NCBI GenBank assembly: GCA_039920745.1
Contig: JBDSDD010000010.1
Location: 5,238 to 69,237 of the forward strand
DNA: 64,000 nt
DNA from: Scleromatobacter sp039920745
GTDB lineage: Bacteria; Pseudomonadota; Gammaproteobacteria; Burkholderiales; Burkholderiaceae_C
Reading direction: 5' to 3'
Shown: positions 46,527-55,203 of the stretch, in pieces
Position numbering within the stretch: the first letter of the stretch is position 1
How the letters are laid out: each line of letters starts with the position of its first letter
Translations under genes and position numbers: made by a program
Notes under the pieces: generated by a model
Database searches by the model: none
What the model was told of the DNA's origin: nothing
Seen by the model: the letters and a program-made list of their open reading frames with translations, nothing else

Positions 46527-46829
46527 CATTCCTGACCAGTGCCTCCATGGCGCCTCGCTCTGACGAGCAGCGGTGCCGGCACTGAGCCAAGGTTGCGCCT
46601 CCGCGCCCAGTCTCCCGCTCTCTTCGGCGGGTTCCGGCGCGCGGATCCGGCGATTCGTCCCAAGCCCCATCCGTTTCACGTCGCCACGACGGCCCAGACC
46701 CGGTCAGTGCACGCCTACCCAGCGTGATCTGGCTTGTCGCGCTGGCTCGTACGAGGCGCGCCCCGCAGTCCGGGCGCGCCGCGCGGCGACCTGAACCTGC
46801 CGCGGCTCACACCCCAGGGTGAACAAAGA

Positions 46830-48092
46830 ATGCATCTTTCCGAACTGAAGGCCATGCACATCGGTGCACTGATCACGATGGGCGAAGCCCTCGAGATCGA
46901 CAACGTGGCCCGCCTGCGCAAGCAGGAGTTGATGTTCGCGATCATGAAGAAGCGCGCCAAGGGCGGCGAACAGGTCTTCGGCGACGGCGTGCTCGAAGTG
47001 CTGCCGGACGGCTTCGGCTTCCTGCGCGCCATCGACGAGAGCTACATGGCGTCCACCGACGACATCTACCTCAGCCCCAGCCAGATCCGCCGCTTCAACC
47101 TGCACACCGGCGACATGATCGAAGGCGAAGTGCGCGTCCCCAAGGACGGTGAACGCTACTTCGCGCTGGTCAAGGTCGACCGCGTCAACGGCGTCACGCC
47201 GGAGGAGAGCAAGCACAAGATCATGTTCGAGAACCTGACGCCGCTCTTTCCGAAAGAGTGCTTCAAGCTCGAGCGTGACATCCGCGGCGAAGAGAACATC
47301 ACCAGCCGCATCATCGACCTGATCGCGCCGATCGGCAAAGGCCAGCGCGCCCTGCTGGTCGCCCAGCCCAAGACCGGCAAGACGGTGATGATGCAGCACA
47401 TCGCGCACGCCCTCGTCGCCAACCATCCCGAGATCCACCTGATCGTGCTGCTCGTCGACGAGCGCCCGGAAGAAGTGACCGAGATGCAGCGCACCGTGCG
47501 CGGCGAGGTCATCAGCTCCACCTTCGACGAGCCGGCCGCCCGGCATGTGCAGGTCGCCGAAATGGTGATCGAGCGCGCCAAGCGCCTGGTCGAGATGAAG
47601 AAGGATGTCGTCATCCTGCTCGATTCCATCACCCGTCTGGCCCGTGCGTACAACAACGTGCTGCCTTCGTCCGGCAAGGTGCTGTCCGGCGGCGTCGATG
47701 CCAATGCCCTGCAGCGCCCCAAGCGCTTCTTCGGCGCGGCCCGCAACGTCGAGGAAGGCGGTTCGCTGACCATCATCGGCACGGCGCTGATCGATACTGG
47801 CTCGAAGATGGACGAAGTCATCTACGAAGAGTTCAAGGGCACTGGCAACTGCGAAATCCACCTGGATCGCCGCATGGCCGAGAAGCGCGTCTACCCGTCG
47901 ATCCAGATCAATCGCTCCGGCACCCGCCGCGAAGAGATGCTGCTGAAGCCGGAAATCCTCCAGAAGACCTGGATCCTGCGCAAGCTGCTCTATCCGATGG
48001 ACGAGATCGAGGCGATGGAGTTCATGCTCGACAAGATGAAGGCCAGCAAGACCAACCTCGACTTCTTCGACATGATGCGTCGTGGCGGATGA
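46830..48092 (+). CDS. rho: Transcription termination factor Rho
   Basis: A 420-residue hexameric RNA-dependent ATPase/helicase. It starts MHLSELKAMHIGALITMGEA. The N-terminal RNA-binding OB fold has GVLEVLPDGFGFLRA. The ATPase core has Walker A AQPKTGKTV near residue 180 and Walker B VVILLDSITRLARAYN; the Q-loop VLSGGVDANAL and R-loop region KMDEVIYEEFKGTGN are intact. No long insertion, as found in some actinobacterial Rho, is present. A perfect intrinsic terminator follows at 48125. Autoregulation through the long leader is possible. Confidence 0.98.
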   Translation: MHLSELKAMHIGALITMGEALEIDNVARLRKQELMFAIMKKRAKGGEQVFGDGVLEVLPDGFGFLRAIDESYMASTDDIYLSPSQIRRFNLHTGDMIEGEVRVPKDGERYFALVKVDRVNGVTPEESKHKIMFENLTPLFPKECFKLERDIRGEENITSRIIDLIAPIGKGQRALLVAQPKTGKTVMMQHIAHALVANHPEIHLIVLLVDERPEEVTEMQRTVRGEVISSTFDEPAARHVQVAEMVIERAKRLVEMKKDVVILLDSITRLARAYNNVLPSSGKVLSGGVDANALQRPKRFFGAARNVEEGGSLTIIGTALIDTGSKMDEVIYEEFKGTGNCEIHLDRRMAEKRVYPSIQINRSGTRREEMLLKPEILQKTWILRKLLYPMDEIEAMEFMLDKMKASKTNLDFFDMMRRGG

Positions 48093-48124
48093 CATGACGG
48101 CCCCACGGTCGCCAGCTGGATTTG

Positions 48125-48146
48125 AAAGGCCCGTTCGCGGGCCTTT
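48125..48146 (+). terminator. Intrinsic terminator of rho
   Basis: AAAGGCCCG-TTCG-CGGGCCTTT has perfect 9-bp arms and a stable TTCG tetraloop, with TTT at the stem end followed by CGTTCGT. It lies 33 bases after the rho stop. Confidence 0.85.
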
Positions 48147-48239
48147 CGTTCGTCTGGGGCTGGCGCGCGTGCGTCGAGGCGGTTGCATCCGGGTGGGCCA
48201 TGGCGCTATGCTCGTCCGACCCTCACCCAGGCAACCACC

Positions 48240-48716
48240 ATGAAATCCATTTGCGCAGCGCTTGTCATCGCCAACCTGTTTGTTTGCGCAACGGTCTGTG
48301 CCGCCGAGGCGCCGGCCGGGCCGGCGTTGCGCCGCGACGTGGGCGTGGCCAAGGTGCCGCTGTCCAGCAGTTGGGGCCAGCTGAATTCGGAGCAGCGCGA
48401 CAAGATCAAGGCGAGCTACCAGGCCATGGGGCCGGCGGACGAACCGCCCTACCCGGTCGACGGCATGGCGCCGCTGATGCTCAAGCTGCGCAAGGGCGCC
48501 GAGGTCTTCGACGTGTCCGGCCAACTCGACATGGCGGTCGACATCGATGGCGACGGCACCCCGCGCAGCGTGAGCGTCTACACGCAACCGGGCAGCTCGC
48601 AGTTCAGCCAGTTCGTCGCGTCGTTGCTGGTGATGACCAAATACAAGCCGGCGGTGTGCGGCGGCCACGCGTGCACGATGGCGTTTCCGCTGCAGGTGAC
48701 ATTTTCGCGCCAGTGA
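48240..48716 (+). CDS. Secreted protein, unknown function
   Basis: A 158-residue exported protein. The signal peptide is KSICAALVIANLFVCATVCA with cleavage near AEA. The mature part contains DVGVAKVPLSSSWGQLNSEQ, ASYQAMGPADEPPYPVDGMA and DIDGDGTPRSVSVYTQPGSS, and ends with TMAFPLQVTF, which resembles TonB-C-like or energy-transducing periplasmic domains only loosely. Two Cys near the end (AVCGGHACT) may pair. The ATG at 48240 puts the signal at the start. Function unknown. Confidence 0.7.
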   Translation: MKSICAALVIANLFVCATVCAAEAPAGPALRRDVGVAKVPLSSSWGQLNSEQRDKIKASYQAMGPADEPPYPVDGMAPLMLKLRKGAEVFDVSGQLDMAVDIDGDGTPRSVSVYTQPGSSQFSQFVASLLVMTKYKPAVCGGHACTMAFPLQVTFSRQ

Positions 48717-48794
48717 CGCCCGTGCCGTGGGCCTTCCGCTCAAGGTGAGCATCGTCTCGTCGACGCCCCTCGGGTAGGCGCAATCAGTGCGGGC

Positions 48795-48823
48795 TGGACA
48801 CCGGACGCCCTACAGCATATAAT
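48795..48823 (+). promoter_or_regulatory. rpmE2: Strong sigma-70-type promoter of rpmE2
   Basis: TGGACA (48795-48800), 17-base spacer, TATAAT (48818-48823): five of six and six of six consensus bases at ideal spacing. A 5' leader of about 120 bases follows, with the hairpin TTTCCG-CTTT-CGGAAA at 48831-48846. Confidence 0.75.
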
Positions 48824-48950
48824 CCAAGGTTTTCCGCTTTCGGAAAGTGCTGGGCATGGTGCCCATGTGGCTTCCGACGACACCGCAGGTCGACGTCCAG
48901 GCAATTCGCCGGTCGAGGCACCGCGGCAAAGCGAGATAGAGGGCACCCCC

Positions 48951-49256
48951 ATGAAGCAAGGCATTCACCCCAACTACCGCGAAGTCTGCTTCGTGGACCT
49001 GTCGAACGGTTTCAAGTTCGTGACGCGTTCGTGCGCCACCAGCAAGGAAATGGTCGAGATGGAAGACGGCAAGAAGATGCCGCTGTTCAAGCTGGAAACC
49101 ACCAGCGAGACCCATCCGTTCTACACCGGCACGCAAAAGAGCATCGACAGCCTGGGCGGTCGCGTCGAGAAGTTCCGCAACAAGTTCGCTCGCGTCGGCC
49201 TCAAGAAGTCGTCGACCGCCGCCGCGGAAGCCGCGCCGGAAGCTGCTGCGGAATAA
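48951..49256 (+). CDS. rpmE2: 50S ribosomal protein L31 type B
   Basis: A 101-residue ribosomal protein. It begins MKQGIHPNYREVCFVDLSNG and continues FKFVTRSCATSKEMVEMEDG, matching the type B (YkgM-like) L31 without the four-Cys zinc site of type A. An Ala/Glu-rich tail (AAAEAAPEAAAE) extends it beyond the usual length. The ATG at 48951 was chosen over in-frame upstream codons because it gives the family start. A strong promoter and hairpin precede it and an intrinsic terminator follows, so it is a single-gene unit. No clear Zur box was recognised. Confidence 0.95.
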   Translation: MKQGIHPNYREVCFVDLSNGFKFVTRSCATSKEMVEMEDGKKMPLFKLETTSETHPFYTGTQKSIDSLGGRVEKFRNKFARVGLKKSSTAAAEAAPEAAAE

Positions 49257-49281
49257 GGTCCGGATTCGTCCGCACCCCTGG

Positions 49282-49306
49282 AAAGGCAGCCTCGGCTGCC
49301 TTTTTT
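49282..49306 (+). terminator. Intrinsic terminator of rpmE2
   Basis: AAAGGCAGC-CTCG-GCTGCCTTT with perfect 9-bp arms, running into a six-T tract (49301-49306). It starts 26 bases past the stop. Confidence 0.92.
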
Positions 49307-49406
49307 GTTGCCGGCGTCATGGTCGCGGTCGGACGCAGCCCATGGCTTCCAACTTCTTCACGCGCCAATTTGAGCCTGCCGGCCGAGCAACGTCTCGGCA
49401 TGCGGC

Positions 49407-51104
49407 ATGATGCCCCCCGTGAATCTGCCAACTCCCGCCCTCGTCACCCAGCGCGCGGCCCAGCGACTGCCACGCTGGGCCTTGATGCTCCTGTGCGCCG
49501 CCTACCTGCTGCCCGGGCAGTTCGGCCGCGAGCCCTGGAAGAACGCCGACATCACCGCGTTTGGCTACATGTCTTCGCTGGCTCAGGGCCGCAGCCCGTG
49601 GACAGCCCCGGCGCTGGCCGGCCTGCCAGGCGACGGCGCCCTGCTGCCCTACTGGCTCGGCGCGCTGTCGATCAAGCTGCTGCCCTTCATCGACGCCGCC
49701 AACGCCGCGCGCGTGCCCTTCGCGCTGCTGCTGGCCGCCACGCTCGCGCTGATCTGGTCCAGCACCCAGCACCTGGCGCGCACCGAGGCCGCGCAGCCGG
49801 TGGCGTTCGCGTTCGGTGGCGAGGCCTCGCCGATGGACTACGCCCGTGCACTGGCCGACGGCGCCGTGCTGGCCACGATCGCCAGCCTCGGGTTGCTGCA
49901 ACTGGGCCACGAGACGACGCCGGAGCTGGTGCAACTGACCGGCGTCGCCCTGTTCATGTGGACGCTCGCGGCCGCGCCCACGCACCCGCGCCGGTCTGCC
50001 GGCGCGGCCGTGCTCGCGCTGACGGTGATCGCCGCCAGTGGCGCACCCACCATCGCGCTGGCGCTCGGCGCCAGCGGCTTCGTGATCTGCCACTGGTCGC
50101 GCTATCCCGGCGCGCAGGGGCTGCGTCCGTTCCTGGTGCTGGGCATGTTGCTCGGCGCGCTGGTGGCGGCCGCGGGCCACGCCTGGGCCTGGCGCGCGGG
50201 CATGCACTGGAACTCGGCCTGGGAGCTGGTGCGCCTGAGCGCCTGGTTCCTTTGGCCGGGCTGGCTGCTCGCCCTCTGGACGCTGTGGCGCTGGCGCCAG
50301 CACCTGACTTACCGCCACATCGCGGTGCCCAGTGTGGGCGTGGCCGTGGCCCTGGTCGCGTCGCTGACGATGGGCGCGTCCGACCGCGCGCTGCTGCTCG
50401 CGGTGCCCGGCGTCGCGGTGCTCGCGGCGTTCGCGCTGCCGACGCTCAAGCGCTCGGCCGGCTCGGCCATCGATTGGTTTTCTGTCTTCTTCTTCACCGC
50501 GCTGGCGATCGCGATCTGGGTTTTCTACATCGGCATGATGACCGGCACGCCAGCCAAGGCCGCGCTGCGCATCGCCCACCTGCTGCCCGGCTTCGAGGCG
50601 CGTTTCTCGGCGCCGCTGCTGGCGCTGGCGATCGCCGGCATGGCCGCGTGGCTGGCGCTGGTGCGCTGGCGTACCGCGCGCGTGCAGCACGCGCTCTGGA
50701 AGTCGCTTGTGCTGCCGGCCTCGGGCGTCGCGCTGAGCTGGCTGCTGCTGCTGACGCTGGGCCTGCCGGTGATCGACTACGCGCGCAGCTACCGGCCCTG
50801 GGTCTACCTGGTCGCGCAGCACGTGCCCAACGGCGTGTGCATTGCGGCGCAGTTGCCGCGCTCAGCGCTGGCCGCGCTGGAGAATTACTCGAACTGGCGC
50901 ATCGACGCGCAGGGCGACGTCGCCAGGACCAGCGAGTGCCCGTACCTGCTGGTCGACGAGAACCGGCGCAACCTGGCCACCGCCCCGCCGGGCTGGACGC
51001 TGGTGGCGCACCTGCACCGGCCGTCCGAACGCGACGAGTCGACCGCGGTGTTCCGCCGCGTCGGCGTCGCCGGCCCGATGGCGCAGGCCGACGTTCAACG
51101 CTGA
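49407..51104 (+). CDS. Polytopic GT-C-like glycosyltransferase
   Basis: A 565-residue inner-membrane protein with about eleven predicted spans. The first periplasmic loop reads GQFGREPWKNADITAFGYMS, resembling the acidic ExxKxDE-type loop of ArnT/PMT family 39 glycosyltransferases, and the C-terminal soluble part (VAQHVPNGVCIAAQLPRSAL, then VARTSECPYLLVDE) resembles their periplasmic end. Such enzymes transfer sugars from polyprenyl phosphate; substrate unknown. It starts 101 bases past the rpmE2 terminator. ATG 49407 is followed by a second ATG at 49410. Confidence 0.72.
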   Translation: MMPPVNLPTPALVTQRAAQRLPRWALMLLCAAYLLPGQFGREPWKNADITAFGYMSSLAQGRSPWTAPALAGLPGDGALLPYWLGALSIKLLPFIDAANAARVPFALLLAATLALIWSSTQHLARTEAAQPVAFAFGGEASPMDYARALADGAVLATIASLGLLQLGHETTPELVQLTGVALFMWTLAAAPTHPRRSAGAAVLALTVIAASGAPTIALALGASGFVICHWSRYPGAQGLRPFLVLGMLLGALVAAAGHAWAWRAGMHWNSAWELVRLSAWFLWPGWLLALWTLWRWRQHLTYRHIAVPSVGVAVALVASLTMGASDRALLLAVPGVAVLAAFALPTLKRSAGSAIDWFSVFFFTALAIAIWVFYIGMMTGTPAKAALRIAHLLPGFEARFSAPLLALAIAGMAAWLALVRWRTARVQHALWKSLVLPASGVALSWLLLLTLGLPVIDYARSYRPWVYLVAQHVPNGVCIAAQLPRSALAALENYSNWRIDAQGDVARTSECPYLLVDENRRNLATAPPGWTLVAHLHRPSERDESTAVFRRVGVAGPMAQADVQR

Positions 51105-51156
51105 GCCAATGCGAGGCGACGTCGCTTCGCACGTGGCAACGACGAAACCGGCGCCC

Positions 51157-51438
51157 TCACCAGCGCCCGCGGCCCTGCTCCTCGCGCTTCATGTCGCGCA
51201 GCATGAACAGGTACAGCCCTTCCACCTTCTCGCGCGCCCAGGGCGTCTTGCGCAGCAACTTCAGGCTGGACTTGATGCTCGGCTCGAACGCGAAACAGCG
51301 CAGCGGGATGCGCTCGTCCAGACCCTGCCAGCCGTAGGCGTCGACCAGCGCCAGAAGGATGTCCTCCAGCCTCAGTCCGTGCAGCGGATTGCGCGGCTGG
51401 TGCTCTGGCGGCGAGGGAGGCGCGTCGGGATCGGTCAT
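51157..51438 (-). CDS. VF530 family DNA-binding protein
   Basis: A 93-residue protein of the VF530 family. The family core is nearly complete: NPLHGLRLEDILLALVDAYG, ERIPLRCFAFEPSIKSSLKL and LRKTPWAREKVEGLYLFML (in parts). VF530 proteins are small, basic and reported as DNA-binding by structure; their cellular role is unknown. The N-terminal 18 residues are acidic and Pro-rich, and the C-terminus is Arg-rich. It is convergent with the GT-C-like gene and divergent from the oxygenase gene. Confidence 0.87.
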   Translation of the reverse strand: MTDPDAPPSPPEHQPRNPLHGLRLEDILLALVDAYGWQGLDERIPLRCFAFEPSIKSSLKLLRKTPWAREKVEGLYLFMLRDMKREEQGRGRW

Positions 51439-51506
51439 GGTGCGATTGTCGCCGGCTTGCGGCCAGACCCTAGAATTCCGCTCCTGCCCTTCACTCCTTG
51501 CCCACC

Positions 51507-52205
51507 ATGTCCACCGCCGATTTCATCGAGGTCTACGAGAACGCGCTCGATGCGGGCAGTTGCCAGGCGCTGGTCGCGCGCTATGAGCAGGCAGGCCAGG
51601 CGCATCGCGGCGCCACCGGCAGCGGCGTCGACACCAGCATGAAGGACAGCTGGGACATCCAGCTCGACCAGGCCCCCGGCTGGTCCGACGCACGCCAGCA
51701 GCTCAACGACGTGGCGGTGCGCGGCATGCGCCACTACCTGCGACGCTACGCGCACGTGGCGCTCGCGCCGCTGCAGCTCAAGATGCAGGATCCGGCCGAC
51801 GGCCAGTTGCGGCTGCTCGACGCCGACAGGGTGGCGACGCTGGGCGACGACCTGCTCGACGGCCTGATCGCCAAGGTCTTCCGACCCGGCAGCATCAACA
51901 TCCAGAAGTACGTCGCCGGCCAGGGCGGCTATCCGTACTGGCACTGCGAGCAATACCCGAAGCGCGACAACGGCGAGGCGCTGCACCGCGCAGTGCTGTG
52001 GACGATCTACCTCAACGACGGCTTCGAGGCCGGCGAGACCGAGTTCCTGTACCAGCAGCGCAAGATCCGGCCGCGCACCGGCAGCCTGCTGATCGCGCCG
52101 ACCAGCTTCACGCACACGCATCGTGGCAATCGCCCGGAAGGCGGCGACAAGTACATCGCCACCAGCTGGATCCTGTACCAGCGGGCCGAGCAGTTGTACG
52201 CATGA
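51507..52205 (+). CDS. 2-oxoglutarate/Fe(II)-dependent oxygenase
   Basis: A 232-residue predicted hydroxylase of the prolyl-4-hydroxylase-like type. The facial triad is inferred as the His and Glu of YWHCEQYP and the His of FTHTHRGNRP; the 2-oxoglutarate-binding basic residue is probably the Arg of that same segment or the Lys in GGDKYIATSW. The usual HxD is here HxE, which is less common. YLNDGFEAGETEFLYQQRKI, between them, is typical of the family. Start ATG 51507 is preferred over a TTG nine bases upstream. Substrate unknown. Confidence 0.82.
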   Translation: MSTADFIEVYENALDAGSCQALVARYEQAGQAHRGATGSGVDTSMKDSWDIQLDQAPGWSDARQQLNDVAVRGMRHYLRRYAHVALAPLQLKMQDPADGQLRLLDADRVATLGDDLLDGLIAKVFRPGSINIQKYVAGQGGYPYWHCEQYPKRDNGEALHRAVLWTIYLNDGFEAGETEFLYQQRKIRPRTGSLLIAPTSFTHTHRGNRPEGGDKYIATSWILYQRAEQLYA

Positions 52206-52223
52206 GGCGGCCCTCTCGGCTCG

Positions 52224-53168
52224 TCACGGTATCGAGCAACTCGTCGGCACGCTGTCCAGATCGACCTTCTGCGCAGGCTGCTGGTTGGTTCGAGCTTCAG
52301 TGTCGTAGTAGCGATCCACGCCGCCGCATCTCTTTCGGGCATACGCATTGAATGCCGTGTCTTGGCGATCGGTCGGATGCGAACCGCAGAATTGCGCCGC
52401 AGCCTGCTTCAGGCAATCGAAGAACCGGTTCTGCGCCCGCGCGTACCGCCAGCCGAACGCCGGGGTGTCGCCGACGCTGGCCTGCGTGATGCATCGCCCG
52501 CGAGGCGGGTAGATCGTCAGCACGGCGCCGGCATCTTCGCGCCCTGGCGGGTAGTACGCGTAGAGTTCGAGGCTGGCGTCGGTTGCTTCCACGTGCTCGA
52601 TGCCGGGAAAGTGCGACTTCACGTCGTCGAGCGTGATGCAGGCGAGCCGGTCGATGCCCTCGAACAGGATGTGTACCTCGCTGTCATCGCGCAGGTGATC
52701 GAAAGCAACGATGTCCACGGGACCTTGCGGGAGGCCGAACCGCTTCGACTCGAAATACTTGAAGTTGACGACACCGCGAGGCGCACCGCCAGGCCTGCCT
52801 GTCACGCCGGCGTCCGCGGCGTCGGGATGCCAGTAGCCCGCGTAGGCATAGTCGAGCGGCGCCGGCTCGAGCCAGGTCTTCGTCGTCGGTGCGTACTCGT
52901 CGCGCTCGAACGACCTGCCCCAGTGCTCCGAGAAGGACGGCGAGGTCGTCACCACGGTCTTGTCGAACGTCACGCCGAGTATCGCGCCCACCTTGGCGGG
53001 ATCGCCCGGCCCATCGACGTCGACCAGGGCCTGCAACATGTCCAGGAACCAGTCCTGCCGACCGCCGTCGGGAGGGATCGCGAACGTGCTGCCCTGCGCA
53101 TGGTCCAAGCGCAAGAAGACGCAGCATGACGCCGCGACGAACAGCCTTGCAAGGCCCATGAGGTTCAT
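52224..53168 (-). CDS. Secreted protein, unknown function
   Basis: A 314-residue protein with a signal peptide (NLMGLARLFVAASCCVFLRL then DHAQGS). The mature part includes GGRQDWFLDMLQALVDVDGP and KVGAILGVTFDKTVVTTSPS, an FKYFESKRFGL region, and several Cys (RLACIT, RGRCITQ, FFDCLKQ, AQFCGSH, RKRCGG) fitting a disulfide-bonded periplasmic fold. No family recognised. The start at 53168 could instead be Met at 53159. The frame is open upstream into the SPFH gene, but only this part has a signal peptide. GC content appears slightly lower than its neighbours. Confidence 0.68.
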   Translation of the reverse strand: MNLMGLARLFVAASCCVFLRLDHAQGSTFAIPPDGGRQDWFLDMLQALVDVDGPGDPAKVGAILGVTFDKTVVTTSPSFSEHWGRSFERDEYAPTTKTWLEPAPLDYAYAGYWHPDAADAGVTGRPGGAPRGVVNFKYFESKRFGLPQGPVDIVAFDHLRDDSEVHILFEGIDRLACITLDDVKSHFPGIEHVEATDASLELYAYYPPGREDAGAVLTIYPPRGRCITQASVGDTPAFGWRYARAQNRFFDCLKQAAAQFCGSHPTDRQDTAFNAYARKRCGGVDRYYDTEARTNQQPAQKVDLDSVPTSCSIP

Positions 53169-53209
53169 CTGGATCCTTCGCGCCGCCGACACACCGCGCA
53201 CCCCGCCGT

Positions 53210-54136
53210 TCAACCCGGCTTGACCGCGCTGCTCTTGATCAACGCCATCGCGGTGGCGATCAGCGACGACACCTCCGTCATGTTGCCCGGCACGATCATC
53301 GTGTTGTTGGTCTTGGCCAGCGCCTGGTAGGCGTCGACCGCGCGCTCGGCCACCTTCAGCTGCACCGCCTGCTCGCCGCCCGGCGCGCGGATGGCCTCGG
53401 CGATCTTGCGGATGGCGTCGGCCGTGGCGTCGGCCACCGCGACGATGGCCGCGGCCTCGCCCTGGGCCTTGTTGATCTCGGCTTGCTTCTCGCCCTCGGA
53501 ACGCGCGATCGACGCCTCGCGCTGGCCGGTGGCGATGTTGATCTGCTCCTGGCGCCGGCCTTCGGACGCGGCGATCAGCGCGCGCTTCTCGCGTTCGGCC
53601 GTGATCTGCGCCTGCATCGAGCGCAGGATTTCGGCCGGCGGCGTCAGGTCCTTGATCTCGTAGCGCAGCACCTTGACGCCCCAGTTGGATGCGGCGTCGT
53701 CGAGCGCGTTGACGACGAGGCCGTTGATCATGTCGCGCTCCTCGAAGGTCTTGTCCAGCTCCATCTTGCCGATGACGCTGCGCAGCGTGGTCTGGCACAG
53801 CTGCGTGATCGCGACGACGTAATTGCTGGAGCCGTAGCTCGCGCGCATCGCATCGGTGACCTGGAAGTACAGGATGCCGTCGACCTGCAGCTGCGTGTTG
53901 TCGCGCGTGATGCAGATCTGGCTGGGCACGTCCAGCGGGATCTCCTTGAGCGAGTGCTTGTAGGCGACGTTGTCGATGAACGGGATCAGGATGTTGGGGC
54001 CCGGCGGCAGCACCGCGTGGAACTTGCCGAGGCGCTCGACCACCCAGGCGTTCTGTTGCGGAACCACCTTGACGAGGCGATAGAGGAAGGTGATTGCCGC
54101 GACGATCAGGATCAGGGCGAGGACTTGATATTCCAT
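53210..54136 (-). CDS. SPFH/stomatin-like membrane protein
   Basis: A 308-residue band-7 protein of the QmcA type. An N-terminal anchor (YQVLALILIVAAITFLYRLV) precedes the SPFH domain (residues about 25-200) with VVPQQNAWVVERLGKFHAVL, PGPNILIPFIDNVAYKHSLK and SNWGVKVLRYEIKDLTPPAE. A long Ala/Glu-rich coiled coil follows (about 185-260) and a C-terminal segment needed for oligomerisation. Such proteins form large ring assemblies on the inner membrane. It is followed in the database-typical order by an NfeD partner, here upstream on the same strand with a 22-base gap. Confidence 0.92.
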   Translation of the reverse strand: MEYQVLALILIVAAITFLYRLVKVVPQQNAWVVERLGKFHAVLPPGPNILIPFIDNVAYKHSLKEIPLDVPSQICITRDNTQLQVDGILYFQVTDAMRASYGSSNYVVAITQLCQTTLRSVIGKMELDKTFEERDMINGLVVNALDDAASNWGVKVLRYEIKDLTPPAEILRSMQAQITAEREKRALIAASEGRRQEQINIATGQREASIARSEGEKQAEINKAQGEAAAIVAVADATADAIRKIAEAIRAPGGEQAVQLKVAERAVDAYQALAKTNNTMIVPGNMTEVSSLIATAMALIKSSAVKPG

Positions 54137-54158
54137 GACGATGTCTTTCCGGGGTCGT

Positions 54159-54590
54159 TCAGGCGCGACGCAGCGCCAGTTCGTTGTGGCGTACTTCAGC
54201 GATGACGTGCGCACCGGCAACGGCGGCGCCGTCGCCGATGTAGCGCACGTTCCAGGCGGAGCCGCGATAAGGCACGCGGGCCGTGCCGTCAGCGGCCCAG
54301 CCGTCGACCTGCACCTGCTCGCCGATGTCGAGGTTGATGTCGCGGTTGGCTGCCGCCGACGGGCGCGCCGGTCCGCTCTTGCGCTTGCGATCCCACGCCA
54401 GCACCGCCCCGCCACCCACCACCACGGCGACCGCGACCTGCGCGAAGAACGAGATCTGCGCATAGCCCGCCAGGGCGCCGAACACGCAGCCGATCGCCAG
54501 CATCAGCACGTAGAACGTGCCCGTGACGAGCTCGGCCGCCACCAGCACGCCGGCGGCGATCCACCACCAGGTCGATGCACTCCAGTCCAT
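54159..54590 (-). CDS. NfeD-like membrane protein
   Basis: A 143-residue inner-membrane protein of the short NfeD class (YbbK partner type). Membrane segments are WWWIAAGVLVAAELVTGTFY, VLMLAIGCVFGALAGYAQIS and FFAQVAVAVVVGGGAVLAWD. The C-terminal OB-like domain has the typical NfeD sequence around DIGEQVQVDGWAADGTARVP and YRGSAWNVRY. NfeD proteins pair with SPFH proteins, as here: the stomatin-like gene starts 22 bases downstream. Their joint role is linked to membrane-domain organisation. Confidence 0.92.
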   Translation of the reverse strand: MDWSASTWWWIAAGVLVAAELVTGTFYVLMLAIGCVFGALAGYAQISFFAQVAVAVVVGGGAVLAWDRKRKSGPARPSAAANRDINLDIGEQVQVDGWAADGTARVPYRGSAWNVRYIGDGAAVAGAHVIAEVRHNELALRRA

Positions 54591-54678
54591 GTTCTTGTCT
54601 CCTGTGGGACCGCGGCCCCGGTCATTTTGAGTCGCTTGCGCGCACGCTTGTTCCGCATGCGCCCCGTATCATGCACGC

Positions 54679-55179
54679 ATGGATTCGAATATCGAGAACG
54701 AAGGCGCCGACGGCGGTGCCGACGAGCCTGTGCGCCAGCCGCGCCTGTGGGCGGACAACGGCTGGACAGCCAAGGTCATCAAGAACGAGGACGACGACGG
54801 CTGGGCCGTCGCCATGACGCGCGACGGCGAACGCGAGCCCGCGCTGGTAGGCCCGTGGACGATGGGCCGTGACAAGAAGAACCCGAAGCCGCTGGACGTC
54901 AACGCGTTCAACACGCTGGTCAAGACCGCGTCCGAGGTGATCCGCCGCCACGAACAGGCCGTGCACGCCGCGATGCACAAGCAGTTCCAGATCGGCACCG
55001 ACGCCGGGCGCGTGCTGGTGACGCTGGACATCGTGCCCGACGAGTTCGACCCGCACGCGCTGCTGGCCGCGCAGGACGAGTTCGGCGTGCAGCTCGCGCA
55101 GGTGAAGGTGCGGCCGGACTTCAAGCTGACGTCGGCCAGCGCCGCGGCGTGGATCGAGGCGGGCTACAGCAAGCCCTGA
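54679..55179 (+). CDS. Conserved hypothetical protein
   Basis: A 166-residue soluble acidic protein. Segments such as RLWADNGWTAKVIKNEDDDG, DKKNPKPLDVNAFNTLVKTA and FKLTSASAAAWIEAGYSKP look well conserved and I have the impression of a Burkholderiales family with no assigned function. The N-terminal 20 residues are acidic and disordered-looking. No signal peptide or catalytic motif. It is divergent from the NfeD gene across 88 bases and convergent with the DUF1203 gene with a 24-base gap. Confidence 0.72.
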   Translation: MDSNIENEGADGGADEPVRQPRLWADNGWTAKVIKNEDDDGWAVAMTRDGEREPALVGPWTMGRDKKNPKPLDVNAFNTLVKTASEVIRRHEQAVHAAMHKQFQIGTDAGRVLVTLDIVPDEFDPHALLAAQDEFGVQLAQVKVRPDFKLTSASAAAWIEAGYSKP

Positions 55180-55203
55180 GTCGGACCTGGGCGGCGTCGC
55201 GAC

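Larger units (their letters stand above)
46438..46829. other. trxA-rho intergenic region and rho leader
   Basis: A 392-base spacer without an intact gene. It begins with a hairpin (46460-46481), then a promoter-like TTGACG-N19-TATAAT (46496-46526), followed by about 300 bases that would form a long 5' leader for rho. The leader is C-rich and T-rich in places (46560-46640). Long leaders with Rho-dependent attenuation control rho in E. coli; the same is plausible here. Confidence 0.55.

Noticed and set aside
48824..48950. Zur-controlled leader of rpmE2
   Set aside because: Type B L31 genes are often Zur-regulated, but no palindrome resembling a Zur box was found; only a short TTTCCG/CGGAAA hairpin is present.
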